Of a stretch of 64,000 nucleotides of DNA, positions 40,368-49,157 are shown piece by piece. Where the stretch lies: positions 1 through 64,000 of the forward strand of contig NZ_QTNQ01000001.1 of NCBI RefSeq assembly GCF_018424695.1. The letters run 5' to 3'. Within the stretch, counting starts at the first letter, position 1. Each line of letters begins with the position of its first letter. Both the position numbers and the translations under genes were made by a program. The notes under the pieces were generated by a model, which worked only from the letters and a program-made list of their open reading frames with translations, did no database searches and was not told the origin of the DNA. This DNA is from Vannielia litorea. GTDB lineage: Bacteria > Pseudomonadota > Alphaproteobacteria > Rhodobacterales > Rhodobacteraceae.

Positions 40368-40754
40368 TCACAGCCCCTCATCGAAACTGTGGGAGCATTC
40401 AACGTAGCGGTCGGCATGATCGAGGGTGATGCTGTCGGCGGTGACATCCCAGGTCAGCGTGCCATAGCCGCCCTCGTTGTTCTCGAAGCCCGGATGCTGA
40501 TGATAGGCGAGCGACCAGGCGAAGTCGCCAAGCCTCGTGGAGAGATCGTCGGGGAGCGCAATGCCCACCGGCTGCACCGTCACGTCTTCGATATTCCCGG
40601 AATCGCCGTAGCCCTCGTATTCGGCAACTACCTCTGTAACGCCAAGAGCGCGTAATTGCGGGAGCAGTTCGCTCCGGGCGGCCTTGTTGGCGGTCTCGCG
40701 CTCGAGCTGCCATTTTGCCATCGTCTCGGCAAAGGTGGTCTCGGAGTTGGTCAT
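40368..40754 (-). CDS. DUF6878-like accessory protein
   Basis: This 128-residue protein has a charged helix (TMAKWQLERETANKAARSEL), then VVAEYEGYGDSGNIEDVTVQ and FENNEGGYGTLTWDVTADSI, with acidic clusters that could bind metal. The pattern EYEGYGDSG is typical of the DUF6878 family on mobile elements. One base separates it from the downstream gene, indicating an operon. Confidence 0.75.
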   Translation of the reverse strand: MTNSETTFAETMAKWQLERETANKAARSELLPQLRALGVTEVVAEYEGYGDSGNIEDVTVQPVGIALPDDLSTRLGDFAWSLAYHQHPGFENNEGGYGTLTWDVTADSITLDHADRYVECSHSFDEGL

Positions 40755-40878
40755 GGGTCTCGTCCTCTTGTCTGGGATTGGGGAAAGCGCCTAGCGGTCC
40801 GGAGACCCGCCACAACGCCAGAACGCGGACGGGCAAAACCCCTTCCACGTTCCCCCGACCCGAGGCCCACTTTTCCTT

Positions 40879-43800
40879 TCAGGCGGCGCGATCAGCCTTG
40901 GAGGCTGATCCACCCCCCACGATCCGACCCAGGATCGCGTCGGTATCGACGCCCTCCCCATGCGGCACGAAGACCCTGAGCTGGAAGGCGATGATCTCGG
41001 TGAAACACCCCATGGCCTTCAGCCCGTCGATCGTGCCGCGGTCGGCCCCGTCGATTTCGAGACGGGCCGCGCCGGCGATCCGGCGGCGGGTGAGCGTGAG
41101 ACCCCGGCCCAGATCGACCGGCGCGGTGGACCCGAGTGCCGCTGTCAGCATCTCCTGCGAGGTTTTCGGCGTGCCGACCATGAACCGCGCGCGAAGGGCC
41201 GCGGCGCCGTCCTCGCTGACGGTGCGGCCGATCATGCTCCCCTGCCCCTCAGGTGTGACCCGGTAAATGCGCTCGTTGCCCGAGGGGATGTCCTTCCAGA
41301 TCGGCAGTAGCAGCCCGGTAAGCAGATAGAGCTTCGTCGTCGTCACCTTCGGCAGGCCATCGGCCTCTTCATCCCAGAGGCGGCGGAACTCGGGCTTTTC
41401 GATCTCTTCCCAAGCGGAGGCCTGGAACTTCCCTTCCTCGACATAGGTGGATCCGCTCGGGCGCGTCACCTTGCGCATGAGCGTGACGATCTCCTCGTCA
41501 TACATCTGCATGGGCCGCGAGGAGATCAGCGCCGCGCGCCCCGAGGCGCGATTGACCATCGGCTGTTTGTCCGGGTTTCGATCCAGCGCCTCTTCGGCCG
41601 AGTGGACATGGACAGGGTCCGTCACCTCGAGTCCGATGATGCGCGTCACCGCCCCGGAGCGCGGACAGGTCCAGAGATCTTCCACCGAGACCTGCTCGAT
41701 CCGCTCGCCGCGCAGCGTCTCGACGCCGAGGTCGAGCGTGCCTGCCGCCCGCGCCCGCTCGGTCTGATCGGCAATCCGGCTCATGAACTCGGCAAAAAGC
41801 GCATTCTGCATGTGGATCGGCAGGGCTAGGACACGGTTTAGGAAGCGCTGGATCGGCGGCAACTCTTCCAAGAGCACGCCGTCCTGGTCGATCAGTCGAA
41901 GAGCCGTCCAGTCGCTGAACTGTTCGTAGCTCATGGCCGCCGCGCGCCCGGCGGCGAGATCGGCGTAATAGCCGCGCAGCGCACCCCTTGCGATCGGGCT
42001 TTCGAGATTGTCCTCCTCGCGGAACATGCCCTGGGAGCCGGTCTCGCGCTGGCCCTTGGTGAGGGCGCCCAGCTGATCGAGCCGTCGGGCGATCGTGGAG
42101 GTGAAGCGTTTCTCGCCGTGCACATCCGAGGTGCAGACCCGGAAGAAGGGCGCTGACACTTGAGCCGAGCGATGCGTGCGGCCGAGCCCCTGGATCGCCG
42201 CATCGGCCCGCCAACCGGGTTCCAGCAGATAGTGCCGTCGCCGCTTCTGGTTCTTGGCCGTTTGAGCGGCATGATAGGACCGGCCCGTCCCGCCGGCATC
42301 GGAGAAGATCAGAACGTCCTTCTCGCCATCCATGAAGGCCCGGGTTTCTGAGGTATTGCTGCTGGCGGACCGCTTCTCGATGAAGAGGGCACCGTCGCTG
42401 GATTTAAGCGGCCGGATCGAACGCCCGGTTACCTCGGCCACCGCCTCGTCACCGAAGGCCCAGAGAATCTGATCAAGCGCCGAGGGGATCGGCGCGAGCG
42501 CCATCAACTCCATCATGGCGGCATCGCGCAAGGCTTCGGCCTCGCGCGAGACGACCAGGGCGCCATTCGCATCCCTCAGCGGCTCGGCCACCATGTTTCC
42601 GTCGATCTCGACCAGCTTCTGGGCATGGATCGGGAAGGCCTGTTCGAGGTAGGAGAGCACATAATCCCGAGGCGTCAACGCCCCCTCGACCAGCTCGTCT
42701 TCGGGGTCCATCGCCTCAAGCCGGCGCTTCAAGAGGCTCTCGCCCGTCGAGACCACCTGAATGACGCAGGCATAACTCGACTCCAGATCCTCTTCGATGG
42801 CGCGGATGACGGTCGGGGCCTTCATGCCCATCAGGAGATGGTTGAAGAAACGCTGCTTGGTGCTTTCGAACCGGGATTTGGCGGAGGCCTTGGCGGCGGA
42901 GGCGTTGGTCTGACCGGAGGCGTCGTTGACGCCAGTCGCGGTCAGGGCCGCCTCGAGATTATGGTGGATCGTCCGGAAGGCCCCGGCATAGGCATCGTAG
43001 ATCTCGATCTGGGCGGGTGTGAGCGCATGTTCGAGCACGTCATATTCCACGCCGTCGAAGCTGAGTGCCCGTGCCGTGTAGAATCCGAGGGTCTTGAGGT
43101 CGCGCGCCACGACTTCCATCGCCGCAACTCCACCGGCCTCCATCGCCGAGACGAAACTCTCCCGGCTTGGAAAGGGGTATTCCGGACCCTGACCCCAGAG
43201 CCCGAGCCGGGAGGCATAGGCCAGATTGTGCACGCTGGTGGCGCCCGTCGCCGAGACGTAGAAGACCCGGGCGCGCGGCGCGGCGAGTTGCAGGCGCAGA
43301 CCGGCCAAGCCTTGCTGGGAGGGTTTGACCCCCCTGCCCTCGTCGGACCCGGCGGCATTCTGCATGGCATGGGCCTCGTCGAAGGCCAGAACGCCCTCGA
43401 AGCCGTCGCCCATCCAGCCCAGAACCTGGCTGAGCCGGGTCGTGCCGCATTTGCCTGCGGACCGGAGTGTCGCGTAGGTCACAAAAAGGATGCCATCGCC
43501 CATGGAGATAGGCTGGTCAGGCTTCCATTTGGAGAGCGGCTGGATGTCGGCGGGCGAGCCGCCGAGGTCGGTCCAGTCGCGGATGGCGTCCTCGATGAGC
43601 GTGGCGGATTTCGATATCCAGACCGCCTTGCGCTGTCCCGCGAGCCAGTTCACCAGGATGAGCCCCGCGCATTCCCGGCCCTTGCCGCAGCCGGTGCCGT
43701 CGCCGAGGAAATAGCCGAGCCGATAGGCGCGCGCCTCCGGGTCATCATCAGCACGGGTCATCCGGGTCTGGTCCTCGTCAATGGTAAACCGCCCCGGTAA

Positions 43801-45138
43801 ATCCCGCGCGTGCGCGTCGTTTGCCATGAGAATGGTCTCGAGCTGGGCCTCGGAGAGATGGCCCCCCTCGATCAGGCGGCCGGGCAGCCGCAGGTCTGAG
43901 GCGGCATCGCCCGACGGGACCGGGGGTGCGACAGAGGCCATGGCGATGCTTTCGACGAGCGGCGTGGGATGTTCCTGGGCCCCCGTGATCTCGATCCGCT
44001 GCGGGCGGTAGCGGGCATAGATGTCCGAAACGGGCGTGTTTTCGCGGGGTGTGTCGAGGCAGGTGAAGGCCAGCGGGATGGCGGCATGTGATTTGGGTTT
44101 GGCAGACGCCGCCTGGGCGATTGGGCGCTTACGTGCAATAGGGACACCGACCCGGCGCGACCCACGCAGCACCTGCGCAGTGGTCTGGACAAGAGGGGTG
44201 ATTGATCGAGCCGCGGCGATGTCATCGACGATTTGCCGCGCCGCATCCAAATCGTCGACAGCGGGGCGGACAAACTCGACGTCCTCCTGCACCTTGTCGA
44301 AGACCATGAGCTGAGTCTCGACGGTGGTGCCGAGCTTGCGGTAGACGTGGCCAGGGATGATGAGCGCAAGGCGCGGATTTGCGATGGCCGAGGCCCGTGC
44401 CCAATGGGCCGCGTCCCGTTCCGGCGTGAAGCCCATCGGCATGATCGCCACGAGACGCCCGCCCGGCGCGAGGCGCTTGGCCGCCGAGATTAGATGTTTC
44501 GCCGCGATATGCCTGTCTTGCGAGCGGTCGACCGAAGAGGCGAAGGGCGGATTCATCACGATGACGCCGGGAAGCTCGGGCACCGCCAGCAGATCGTCGA
44601 TATGCTCGGCGTCGAAATCGGTCACCTCGCTGCCAAACACCGCCTCGAGAAGCGCCCGGCGGAAGGGATCGATCTCGTTGAGCATCGGTTTGCCGCCTGC
44701 GCAAACTGCAAAACCGGCCAATGCGCCGGTCCCGGCCGAGGGTTCGAGGACGGTTTCGCCGGGGCGAATGGCGGCTGCGCGTATAACCAGTGCCGCAAAG
44801 GGCAGCGGCGTCGAGAACTGTTGAAGGCGAATCTGTTGCTCGGAGCGCCGGGTCTCCGTCAGGAGCCGTGTAGCGAGCAATCTGGCCATCGCAAGCGCGT
44901 CCGAACCGCTATCCCGCACAAGCTGCATAACCGCGGCGGCCTGCATCAGGTCATAGGCCATGCGCCAGGACCACGCGCCGCCGGCATCGCTACCACCAAA
45001 GGTCTCGCGCATGATCCGAGCGAGCGATGAGCTCTTGAGCGGTTGCTTCTCAATCTCGCTGCCGATCAGGCGAATGGCCTGCAGAAGGTGAGGTTTCGAA
45101 GGGAAATCGCGTGCGAATGCCGGGCTTCGGTTGTCCAT
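40879..45138 (-). CDS. Adenine methyltransferase-strawberry notch helicase fusion
   Basis: This 1419-residue protein joins two enzymes. The N-terminal part is a class I methyltransferase with VLEPSAGTGALAGF at about 130-143 and the N6-adenine motif NPPF at 196-199. The C-terminal part is a strawberry-notch-type superfamily 2 helicase with a Walker A-like GDGTGCGKGR at 479-488, DEAH at 587-590 and GRTHRS-type motif VI (QGLGRTHRSAQVS). Such giant fusions are found on plasmids and phage-like elements of alphaproteobacteria, where they are thought to modify or protect element DNA; that role is inferred. It is the largest gene of the window. Confidence 0.9.
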   Translation of the reverse strand: MDNRSPAFARDFPSKPHLLQAIRLIGSEIEKQPLKSSSLARIMRETFGGSDAGGAWSWRMAYDLMQAAAVMQLVRDSGSDALAMARLLATRLLTETRRSEQQIRLQQFSTPLPFAALVIRAAAIRPGETVLEPSAGTGALAGFAVCAGGKPMLNEIDPFRRALLEAVFGSEVTDFDAEHIDDLLAVPELPGVIVMNPPFASSVDRSQDRHIAAKHLISAAKRLAPGGRLVAIMPMGFTPERDAAHWARASAIANPRLALIIPGHVYRKLGTTVETQLMVFDKVQEDVEFVRPAVDDLDAARQIVDDIAAARSITPLVQTTAQVLRGSRRVGVPIARKRPIAQAASAKPKSHAAIPLAFTCLDTPRENTPVSDIYARYRPQRIEITGAQEHPTPLVESIAMASVAPPVPSGDAASDLRLPGRLIEGGHLSEAQLETILMANDAHARDLPGRFTIDEDQTRMTRADDDPEARAYRLGYFLGDGTGCGKGRECAGLILVNWLAGQRKAVWISKSATLIEDAIRDWTDLGGSPADIQPLSKWKPDQPISMGDGILFVTYATLRSAGKCGTTRLSQVLGWMGDGFEGVLAFDEAHAMQNAAGSDEGRGVKPSQQGLAGLRLQLAAPRARVFYVSATGATSVHNLAYASRLGLWGQGPEYPFPSRESFVSAMEAGGVAAMEVVARDLKTLGFYTARALSFDGVEYDVLEHALTPAQIEIYDAYAGAFRTIHHNLEAALTATGVNDASGQTNASAAKASAKSRFESTKQRFFNHLLMGMKAPTVIRAIEEDLESSYACVIQVVSTGESLLKRRLEAMDPEDELVEGALTPRDYVLSYLEQAFPIHAQKLVEIDGNMVAEPLRDANGALVVSREAEALRDAAMMELMALAPIPSALDQILWAFGDEAVAEVTGRSIRPLKSSDGALFIEKRSASSNTSETRAFMDGEKDVLIFSDAGGTGRSYHAAQTAKNQKRRRHYLLEPGWRADAAIQGLGRTHRSAQVSAPFFRVCTSDVHGEKRFTSTIARRLDQLGALTKGQRETGSQGMFREEDNLESPIARGALRGYYADLAAGRAAAMSYEQFSDWTALRLIDQDGVLLEELPPIQRFLNRVLALPIHMQNALFAEFMSRIADQTERARAAGTLDLGVETLRGERIEQVSVEDLWTCPRSGAVTRIIGLEVTDPVHVHSAEEALDRNPDKQPMVNRASGRAALISSRPMQMYDEEIVTLMRKVTRPSGSTYVEEGKFQASAWEEIEKPEFRRLWDEEADGLPKVTTTKLYLLTGLLLPIWKDIPSGNERIYRVTPEGQGSMIGRTVSEDGAAALRARFMVGTPKTSQEMLTAALGSTAPVDLGRGLTLTRRRIAGAARLEIDGADRGTIDGLKAMGCFTEIIAFQLRVFVPHGEGVDTDAILGRIVGGGSASKADRAA

Positions 45139-45183
45139 ATCGTCTGTCCTTTGAGTCAGGTTGTGGGTCCGACAGGACAGAAA

Positions 45184-45217
45184 GCCGCCTCTGCGCTTTC
45201 AAACGCGCGGAGGCGGC
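45184..45217 (-). terminator. Hairpin after the DUF6927-like gene
   Basis: GCCGCCTC (45184-45191) pairs with GAGGCGGC (45210-45217) and an inner GCGC pair extends the stem. On the minus strand the stem is followed by TTTCTGTCC. It lies 34 bases past the stop at 45251. Confidence 0.7.
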
Positions 45218-45250
45218 TCAAGGCTGAACAGATAGCGATGTTGCCGGCGG

Positions 45251-45907
45251 TCAGGAATCGTTCCCGGCGAAAAACTCGGCCAGAACCGGACTCGCCTCAC
45301 TCTTCGCCGAGCCGAGGAGCTCGGACCCGGCGAGCGAGGCTTTCGACAGACGCACGAGTCCGCCCGTTTCCTCGACGCGGTAGCAGCGGCGCTTTTTCCC
45401 TCCGCGCCGGTAGTGGGTGGCGGTCACGATCTGGCAGGTGCTGCCGTCGGTCAGCGTGACGGGCGCGGCGAGCTTGATCCTGTCGCCTTCGTCGTAATCC
45501 GGGATCGCCGCCCAGTCCCGGCAGCGCTGGCGCCAGGCATGGGCATAGCTGTCGGAATCCTTCAGCTCGGAGAGCAACGCCAGAAGGCTGAGCGGCGCCC
45601 GCGACTCCACCGGCCCGGCAGCCTCCTCCATGTCCTTGTAGCCCCAGCAGCCATCGTCATAACGCGTCAGAAACACAGCCCCGAAGGTAATCGCTCCGTC
45701 GTCGTCGGTCACGTAGGTCGCATCCTCGACCGGCGAGCCGTCGACATTCGTGAGCCTCAAAGCGGCATACCAGGTCGATCCGACCTTGGAGGCCTTGAGC
45801 AACACTGTCTTGCGGGTATCAGTCTCGAAGGTGCAGAGCCGGGCGATTTCCGCTTTCTCGTCCGCGTAGCTCTTCACGCGGCGGTCGGTGTAGAAGAGCC
45901 AGCCCAC
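45251..45907 (-). CDS. DUF6927-like accessory protein
   Basis: This 218-residue protein begins MGWLFYTDRRVKSYADEKAE and has STWYAALRLTNVDG, FLTRYDDGCWGYKDMEEAAG and HAWRQRCRDWAAI, followed by a beta-rich C-terminus (CQIVTATHYRRGGKKRRCYR). The MGWLF start and YKDM(D/E)E motif match a plasmid family I know as DUF6927. It overlaps the preceding gene by one base. Role unknown. Confidence 0.72.
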   Translation of the reverse strand: MGWLFYTDRRVKSYADEKAEIARLCTFETDTRKTVLLKASKVGSTWYAALRLTNVDGSPVEDATYVTDDDGAITFGAVFLTRYDDGCWGYKDMEEAAGPVESRAPLSLLALLSELKDSDSYAHAWRQRCRDWAAIPDYDEGDRIKLAAPVTLTDGSTCQIVTATHYRRGGKKRRCYRVEETGGLVRLSKASLAGSELLGSAKSEASPVLAEFFAGNDS

Positions 45908-46500
45908 TATGCCGCCCTCCGGTCATCAATTTCGATGAGCGCGTCGAGCGGCACCCGGTAGGGCAGCATCTCGTCGAAATCCTCGCAATTGCCGTGGTTC
46001 TGCACGATCGCATGGGTGTCGGTGGCATCCCTGAGGATCACCCGGAATGTTCCACCGAGGCCGGAGGGGACATCATAGGTCCCGCCGATCAGGTAGTCGG
46101 CGGCGCGGCGCAGGAAGACGCGGATCGTGTGGCCGTCGGTCGCCAGCCGGATGGTGTCATGGCCGCGGTCGATGAGCATCTGCACATCATCCAGAATGTC
46201 GGTGTAGAACTGGCCCGTCAGATCGCGAAACGCCGCCTGCCGGGCCGCCATCCAGTCGGCGTCCCGGAACGGGTTGATGCCCTCAGCGAAGGCATGGGCG
46301 GGATCGGCGCGTTCGGTGGTGACGATCCGTGTCGACGTGCCATCGATGCCGTTCGAGCGCAGATGGACGCCGTTGCCGACGATCAGGATCAGGGCGGGTT
46401 TGCCGACCGACCCGTTCCAATTGGGAAGGAAGGTGGAACAGCCGCGCGCATGCGCGATCTGGGCCGCGACGCTCGCGGCGGAGAAGCTGAGAAGTGCCAT
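45907..46500 (-). CDS. Accessory protein, possibly DUF3085-like
   Basis: This 197-residue protein begins MALLSFSAASVAAQIAHARG and contains KPALILIVGNGVHLRSNGID, the part that resembles DUF3085. The rest (RDLTGQFYTDILDDVQMLID, FRVILRDATDTHAIVQNHGN) is unfamiliar. It is co-directional with the ParB-like gene and forms a pair with the next gene, whose start it overlaps by one base. Assignment is uncertain. Confidence 0.65.
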   Translation of the reverse strand: MALLSFSAASVAAQIAHARGCSTFLPNWNGSVGKPALILIVGNGVHLRSNGIDGTSTRIVTTERADPAHAFAEGINPFRDADWMAARQAAFRDLTGQFYTDILDDVQMLIDRGHDTIRLATDGHTIRVFLRRAADYLIGGTYDVPSGLGGTFRVILRDATDTHAIVQNHGNCEDFDEMLPYRVPLDALIEIDDRRAA

Positions 46501-46530
46501 GGGATTTACCTGTGAGTTTGAGAGAGGTGC

Positions 46531-46558
46531 GACCCGCGCCGGACATGCCGGGCGGGTC
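46531..46558 (-). terminator. Hairpin after the ParB-like gene
   Basis: GACCCGC (46531-46537) pairs with GCGGGTC (46552-46558), 11 bases past the stop at 46569. No T-tract follows, so termination would be weak. Confidence 0.45.
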
Positions 46559-46568
46559 GCCTGCTCGA

Positions 46569-48545
46569 TCAGGCCGCTTCTGCGACCTCGGTTTCGTCTC
46601 CGGGCGTCTCGGCCTCGCTGGCATCAACCGGTTCGACGCCTGCCGTCTGCATCATCGGCGGGCACCAGGAAGCAACCGCCGCGCGCTGCGCATCCGTGAG
46701 CGTTGCGAAGGGCTCCGCGAAGAGCTTGTCGCAGAATTCGACGACTTGCTTCTTGGTCGAAGAGGCCAATGTCACCGCCTCCTGTGCGAGCCCCAGCTCC
46801 TCGCCGAGGATCTTCAGAAGCCAAGCCTTCTTGAAGCGGTTGAAGAGTGCCGCGTTCGGCGTCCAGTGCGCCCGGATGTCCGGCATGATCTCGACCTCGA
46901 AATCGTGCATCAGGCTGTCGCGCTTCCGGTCCCGCGCAAAGCAGGGTCGTGTCGTACTGGACGTGACAAAGGCCACGAGCTTTGCCTTCTCGCCCGTATC
47001 GAGTGCCCGGAAGAGGGCGAACTGATCGGCTGGGGACTTCGCGTCATCTGCCCAGGAGAGGTCGAGCGCGTCACGGGCCTCGGCCACCTGCTCGAGCGAG
47101 GTGGTGTCGATCTCTTCGATCTTCGCGTGGCTGCGATACTCCTGGCGGGCGTCGACCTTGATCGCTTCGGTCACGCTCATGCTGTGGCCCAGCCCATCGG
47201 TGACGAGCTTGAAAAGCGTGAGATCAAGCGTGGCCGCCGGGTGCGTCGCCATGGCGGCGCCGAGCGCCATCGCGCGTTCGGTCTTCAGATCCTCGGTCAG
47301 CGAGGCGGGATAGGTGATCTCATCACTATCCGCCGTGCCTTTCTCGCCCGGCGCGGTGGAAGCAGCCTTGCCGGAGCTCTCCGCCTTGTCTTCAGGACGC
47401 ACCAGGCCAACATGCAGGGAGATCTTGCCATGCGACCAGGCAGCAATCACACCGGAGCGGGCAAGATCCTCGGCGCTGTAAGCCTCCTGCAGATCCCGTG
47501 CCTCGGCCTCCAGTTCGTCGACCCGATCGTAGAGATCATTGTACGCCTCGTCTTCGAGCTCCTCGTTCTCCATCTCGTGTTCGAGCTTTTCGATTTCGGC
47601 AGTGATCTCATCGACGCGCTTCTGGCCTTTCTCGTCGGGCTCGACCGGACCCGGATAGACGCGGCCATAGTCCGCCATGGCGGCATAGTCGTACTGGATG
47701 ACCGCATCGGCCCAGGCAAAGCCGATCTCAGAACGCGCCTCTTCGGCGGCGGCGGCGAGTTTCTCCAGCAGGATCGTCTCGACCAGCGTGGAATCCTCGA
47801 GCACGGAATGCTCGTCCAGGAGATCGGCCGCGATAGCACCGCCGCGCGCCTCGTAGTCTTTCCTCACGAAGGCGCCGATATCGTCGCTGACCTGCACGCC
47901 GCGGGACTTCAGTGCGTTGCGGACGGTATGGGCCTGGATATAGTTGTCCTCCCTGGTTAACGCCTCGAAGACCTCGCGTTGCACCTCCTGGCTCGGATGA
48001 TCGGCGAAGGCCTTCATCGTGTCGAGTGTGATCGACTTGGCGCGCGCCGCGGTACGGATGTCGGGATGGATGAGCCCGTAGCGCAGACGGCCCTTCACGG
48101 CCGCCACGGTCGTACCGAAGGTCTTGGCGATGGTCTCCGGCGTCTGGCCATCGACCTCCATCATCCGGGCGAAGGCCTCGAACTCGTCGATGGCGTTCAT
48201 CGGCGCCTGGGTGATGTTCTCGGCCAGCGAGAGCGCGGTGGTCACATCGCAGTCGTCAGGAACCAGGCGGCAATCGATCTTCGTGCGACTGGTGAAGCCT
48301 TTGACGGTCTTGTCCGCGACGAGTTCCAGGAGCGCCGCGTGGCGCCGGCCGCCTGCGAGGACACCGAACTTGCCATCGATCTTCTGGACGAGCAGCGGTT
48401 GCAGGAGGCCCAAAACGGCGATGCTGGCCTTCAGATTTGCGATGTTCTCGGAGGCATAGGTCTCGGGGGAATTGCTCCGTACGTTCGCGGGATGGGCGAC
48501 GAGGTCGCCGATGGCGACGGTGGTAGGTTTGAACGTGTGAGTCAT
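46569..48545 (-). CDS. ParB-like nuclease/partition domain protein
   Basis: This 658-residue protein has a ParB N-terminal domain: VAIGDLVAHPANVRSNSPET, LGLLQPLLVQKIDGKFGVLA, GGRRHAALLELVAD and SLAENITQAPMNAIDEFEAF, followed by a helix-turn-helix (ETIAKTFGTTVAAVKGRLRY). The long C-terminal region includes an acidic coiled coil (about residues 300-350). Such extended ParB-like proteins on conjugative elements differ from chromosomal ParB, and no ParA gene is nearby, so a transcriptional or DNA-protection role is as likely as partition. Confidence 0.85.
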   Translation of the reverse strand: MTHTFKPTTVAIGDLVAHPANVRSNSPETYASENIANLKASIAVLGLLQPLLVQKIDGKFGVLAGGRRHAALLELVADKTVKGFTSRTKIDCRLVPDDCDVTTALSLAENITQAPMNAIDEFEAFARMMEVDGQTPETIAKTFGTTVAAVKGRLRYGLIHPDIRTAARAKSITLDTMKAFADHPSQEVQREVFEALTREDNYIQAHTVRNALKSRGVQVSDDIGAFVRKDYEARGGAIAADLLDEHSVLEDSTLVETILLEKLAAAAEEARSEIGFAWADAVIQYDYAAMADYGRVYPGPVEPDEKGQKRVDEITAEIEKLEHEMENEELEDEAYNDLYDRVDELEAEARDLQEAYSAEDLARSGVIAAWSHGKISLHVGLVRPEDKAESSGKAASTAPGEKGTADSDEITYPASLTEDLKTERAMALGAAMATHPAATLDLTLFKLVTDGLGHSMSVTEAIKVDARQEYRSHAKIEEIDTTSLEQVAEARDALDLSWADDAKSPADQFALFRALDTGEKAKLVAFVTSSTTRPCFARDRKRDSLMHDFEVEIMPDIRAHWTPNAALFNRFKKAWLLKILGEELGLAQEAVTLASSTKKQVVEFCDKLFAEPFATLTDAQRAAVASWCPPMMQTAGVEPVDASEAETPGDETEVAEAA

Positions 48546-48629
48546 GACATGTCCTTCTCGACGTGTTTGAGAGGGCCGCGCGGGTTGTCGCGCGACCGGT
48601 CCCCGGCTCCGGGAACCAACAGGACAAGG

Positions 48630-48662
48630 GGCCCACTTTCCCTTTCGGAGGGTCAGTGGGCC
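48630..48662 (-). terminator. Hairpin containing the shared accessory-gene motif
   Basis: GGCCCACT (48630-48637) pairs with AGTGGGCC (48655-48662) around a 17-base loop. It lies 33 bases past the DUF3768 stop and includes one copy of the shared 17-base motif. Confidence 0.5.
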
Positions 48663-48694
48663 AGTCGGTGTTTAAGAGGGAGGTGCGCCCTGCC

Positions 48695-49084
48695 CTACCA
48701 GTCGTGCGCCATCATGATGGTCAGCACGCGCATGGTGGTTTCTGGATTGTCGGGCGCCTCGGCGCCGTAGCGGAAGTCGGAGTCTGCTTCATACAAATCC
48801 ACTTTCCAGAACACAGTCTCGCCGCGGATCGTGACGGCCCCGAAATCGTGCCAGCCTTCGGGATCGTTCTCGGGCTCGAACGTGTCGAAGGCACCAGTGG
48901 CCTGAACGGCTTCCGTCACAAAGCCATCGCCGGCCTCGATCAGGGACTGGGTTACGACGAGGCGGCCCTGGATCGGCTGATCCGGGGTGATGCCAAGGCA
49001 GGCAAACCTGCGGAAGGCGTCGTTCTGGGATGCGATGGCGGCGACGTCGGGCGGGGAGATCTCGGCGGGTTCGGGGGTGCTCAT
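48695..49084 (-). CDS. DUF3768 protein
   Basis: From ATG 49084, which has AAAGGAC upstream, this is 129 residues. It contains NDAFRRFACLGITPDQP, LVVTQSLIEAG, TFEPENDPEGWHDFGAVTI and the C-terminal TTMRVLTIMMAHDW, the clear signature of DUF3768. These proteins are frequent next to ArdC and ParB-like genes on mobile elements; no function is established. The longer frame upstream is not supported. Confidence 0.85.
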   Translation of the reverse strand: MSTPEPAEISPPDVAAIASQNDAFRRFACLGITPDQPIQGRLVVTQSLIEAGDGFVTEAVQATGAFDTFEPENDPEGWHDFGAVTIRGETVFWKVDLYEADSDFRYGAEAPDNPETTMRVLTIMMAHDW

Positions 49085-49157
49085 GGGTCTGTCCTTTCCG
49101 GATGGGTTAAAACCACCAGACCTAAAGCCAGCTTTTCCTTTGCTCTGGGGCATCACC

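Noticed and set aside
46494..47960. 488-codon plus-strand frame
   Set aside because: It is antisense to the ParB-like gene, which has clear ParB motifs.
46569..48545. ParB-like gene as proof of a plasmid partition locus
   Set aside because: No ParA gene or parS-like repeats were found nearby, and extended ParB-like proteins occur on integrating elements too.
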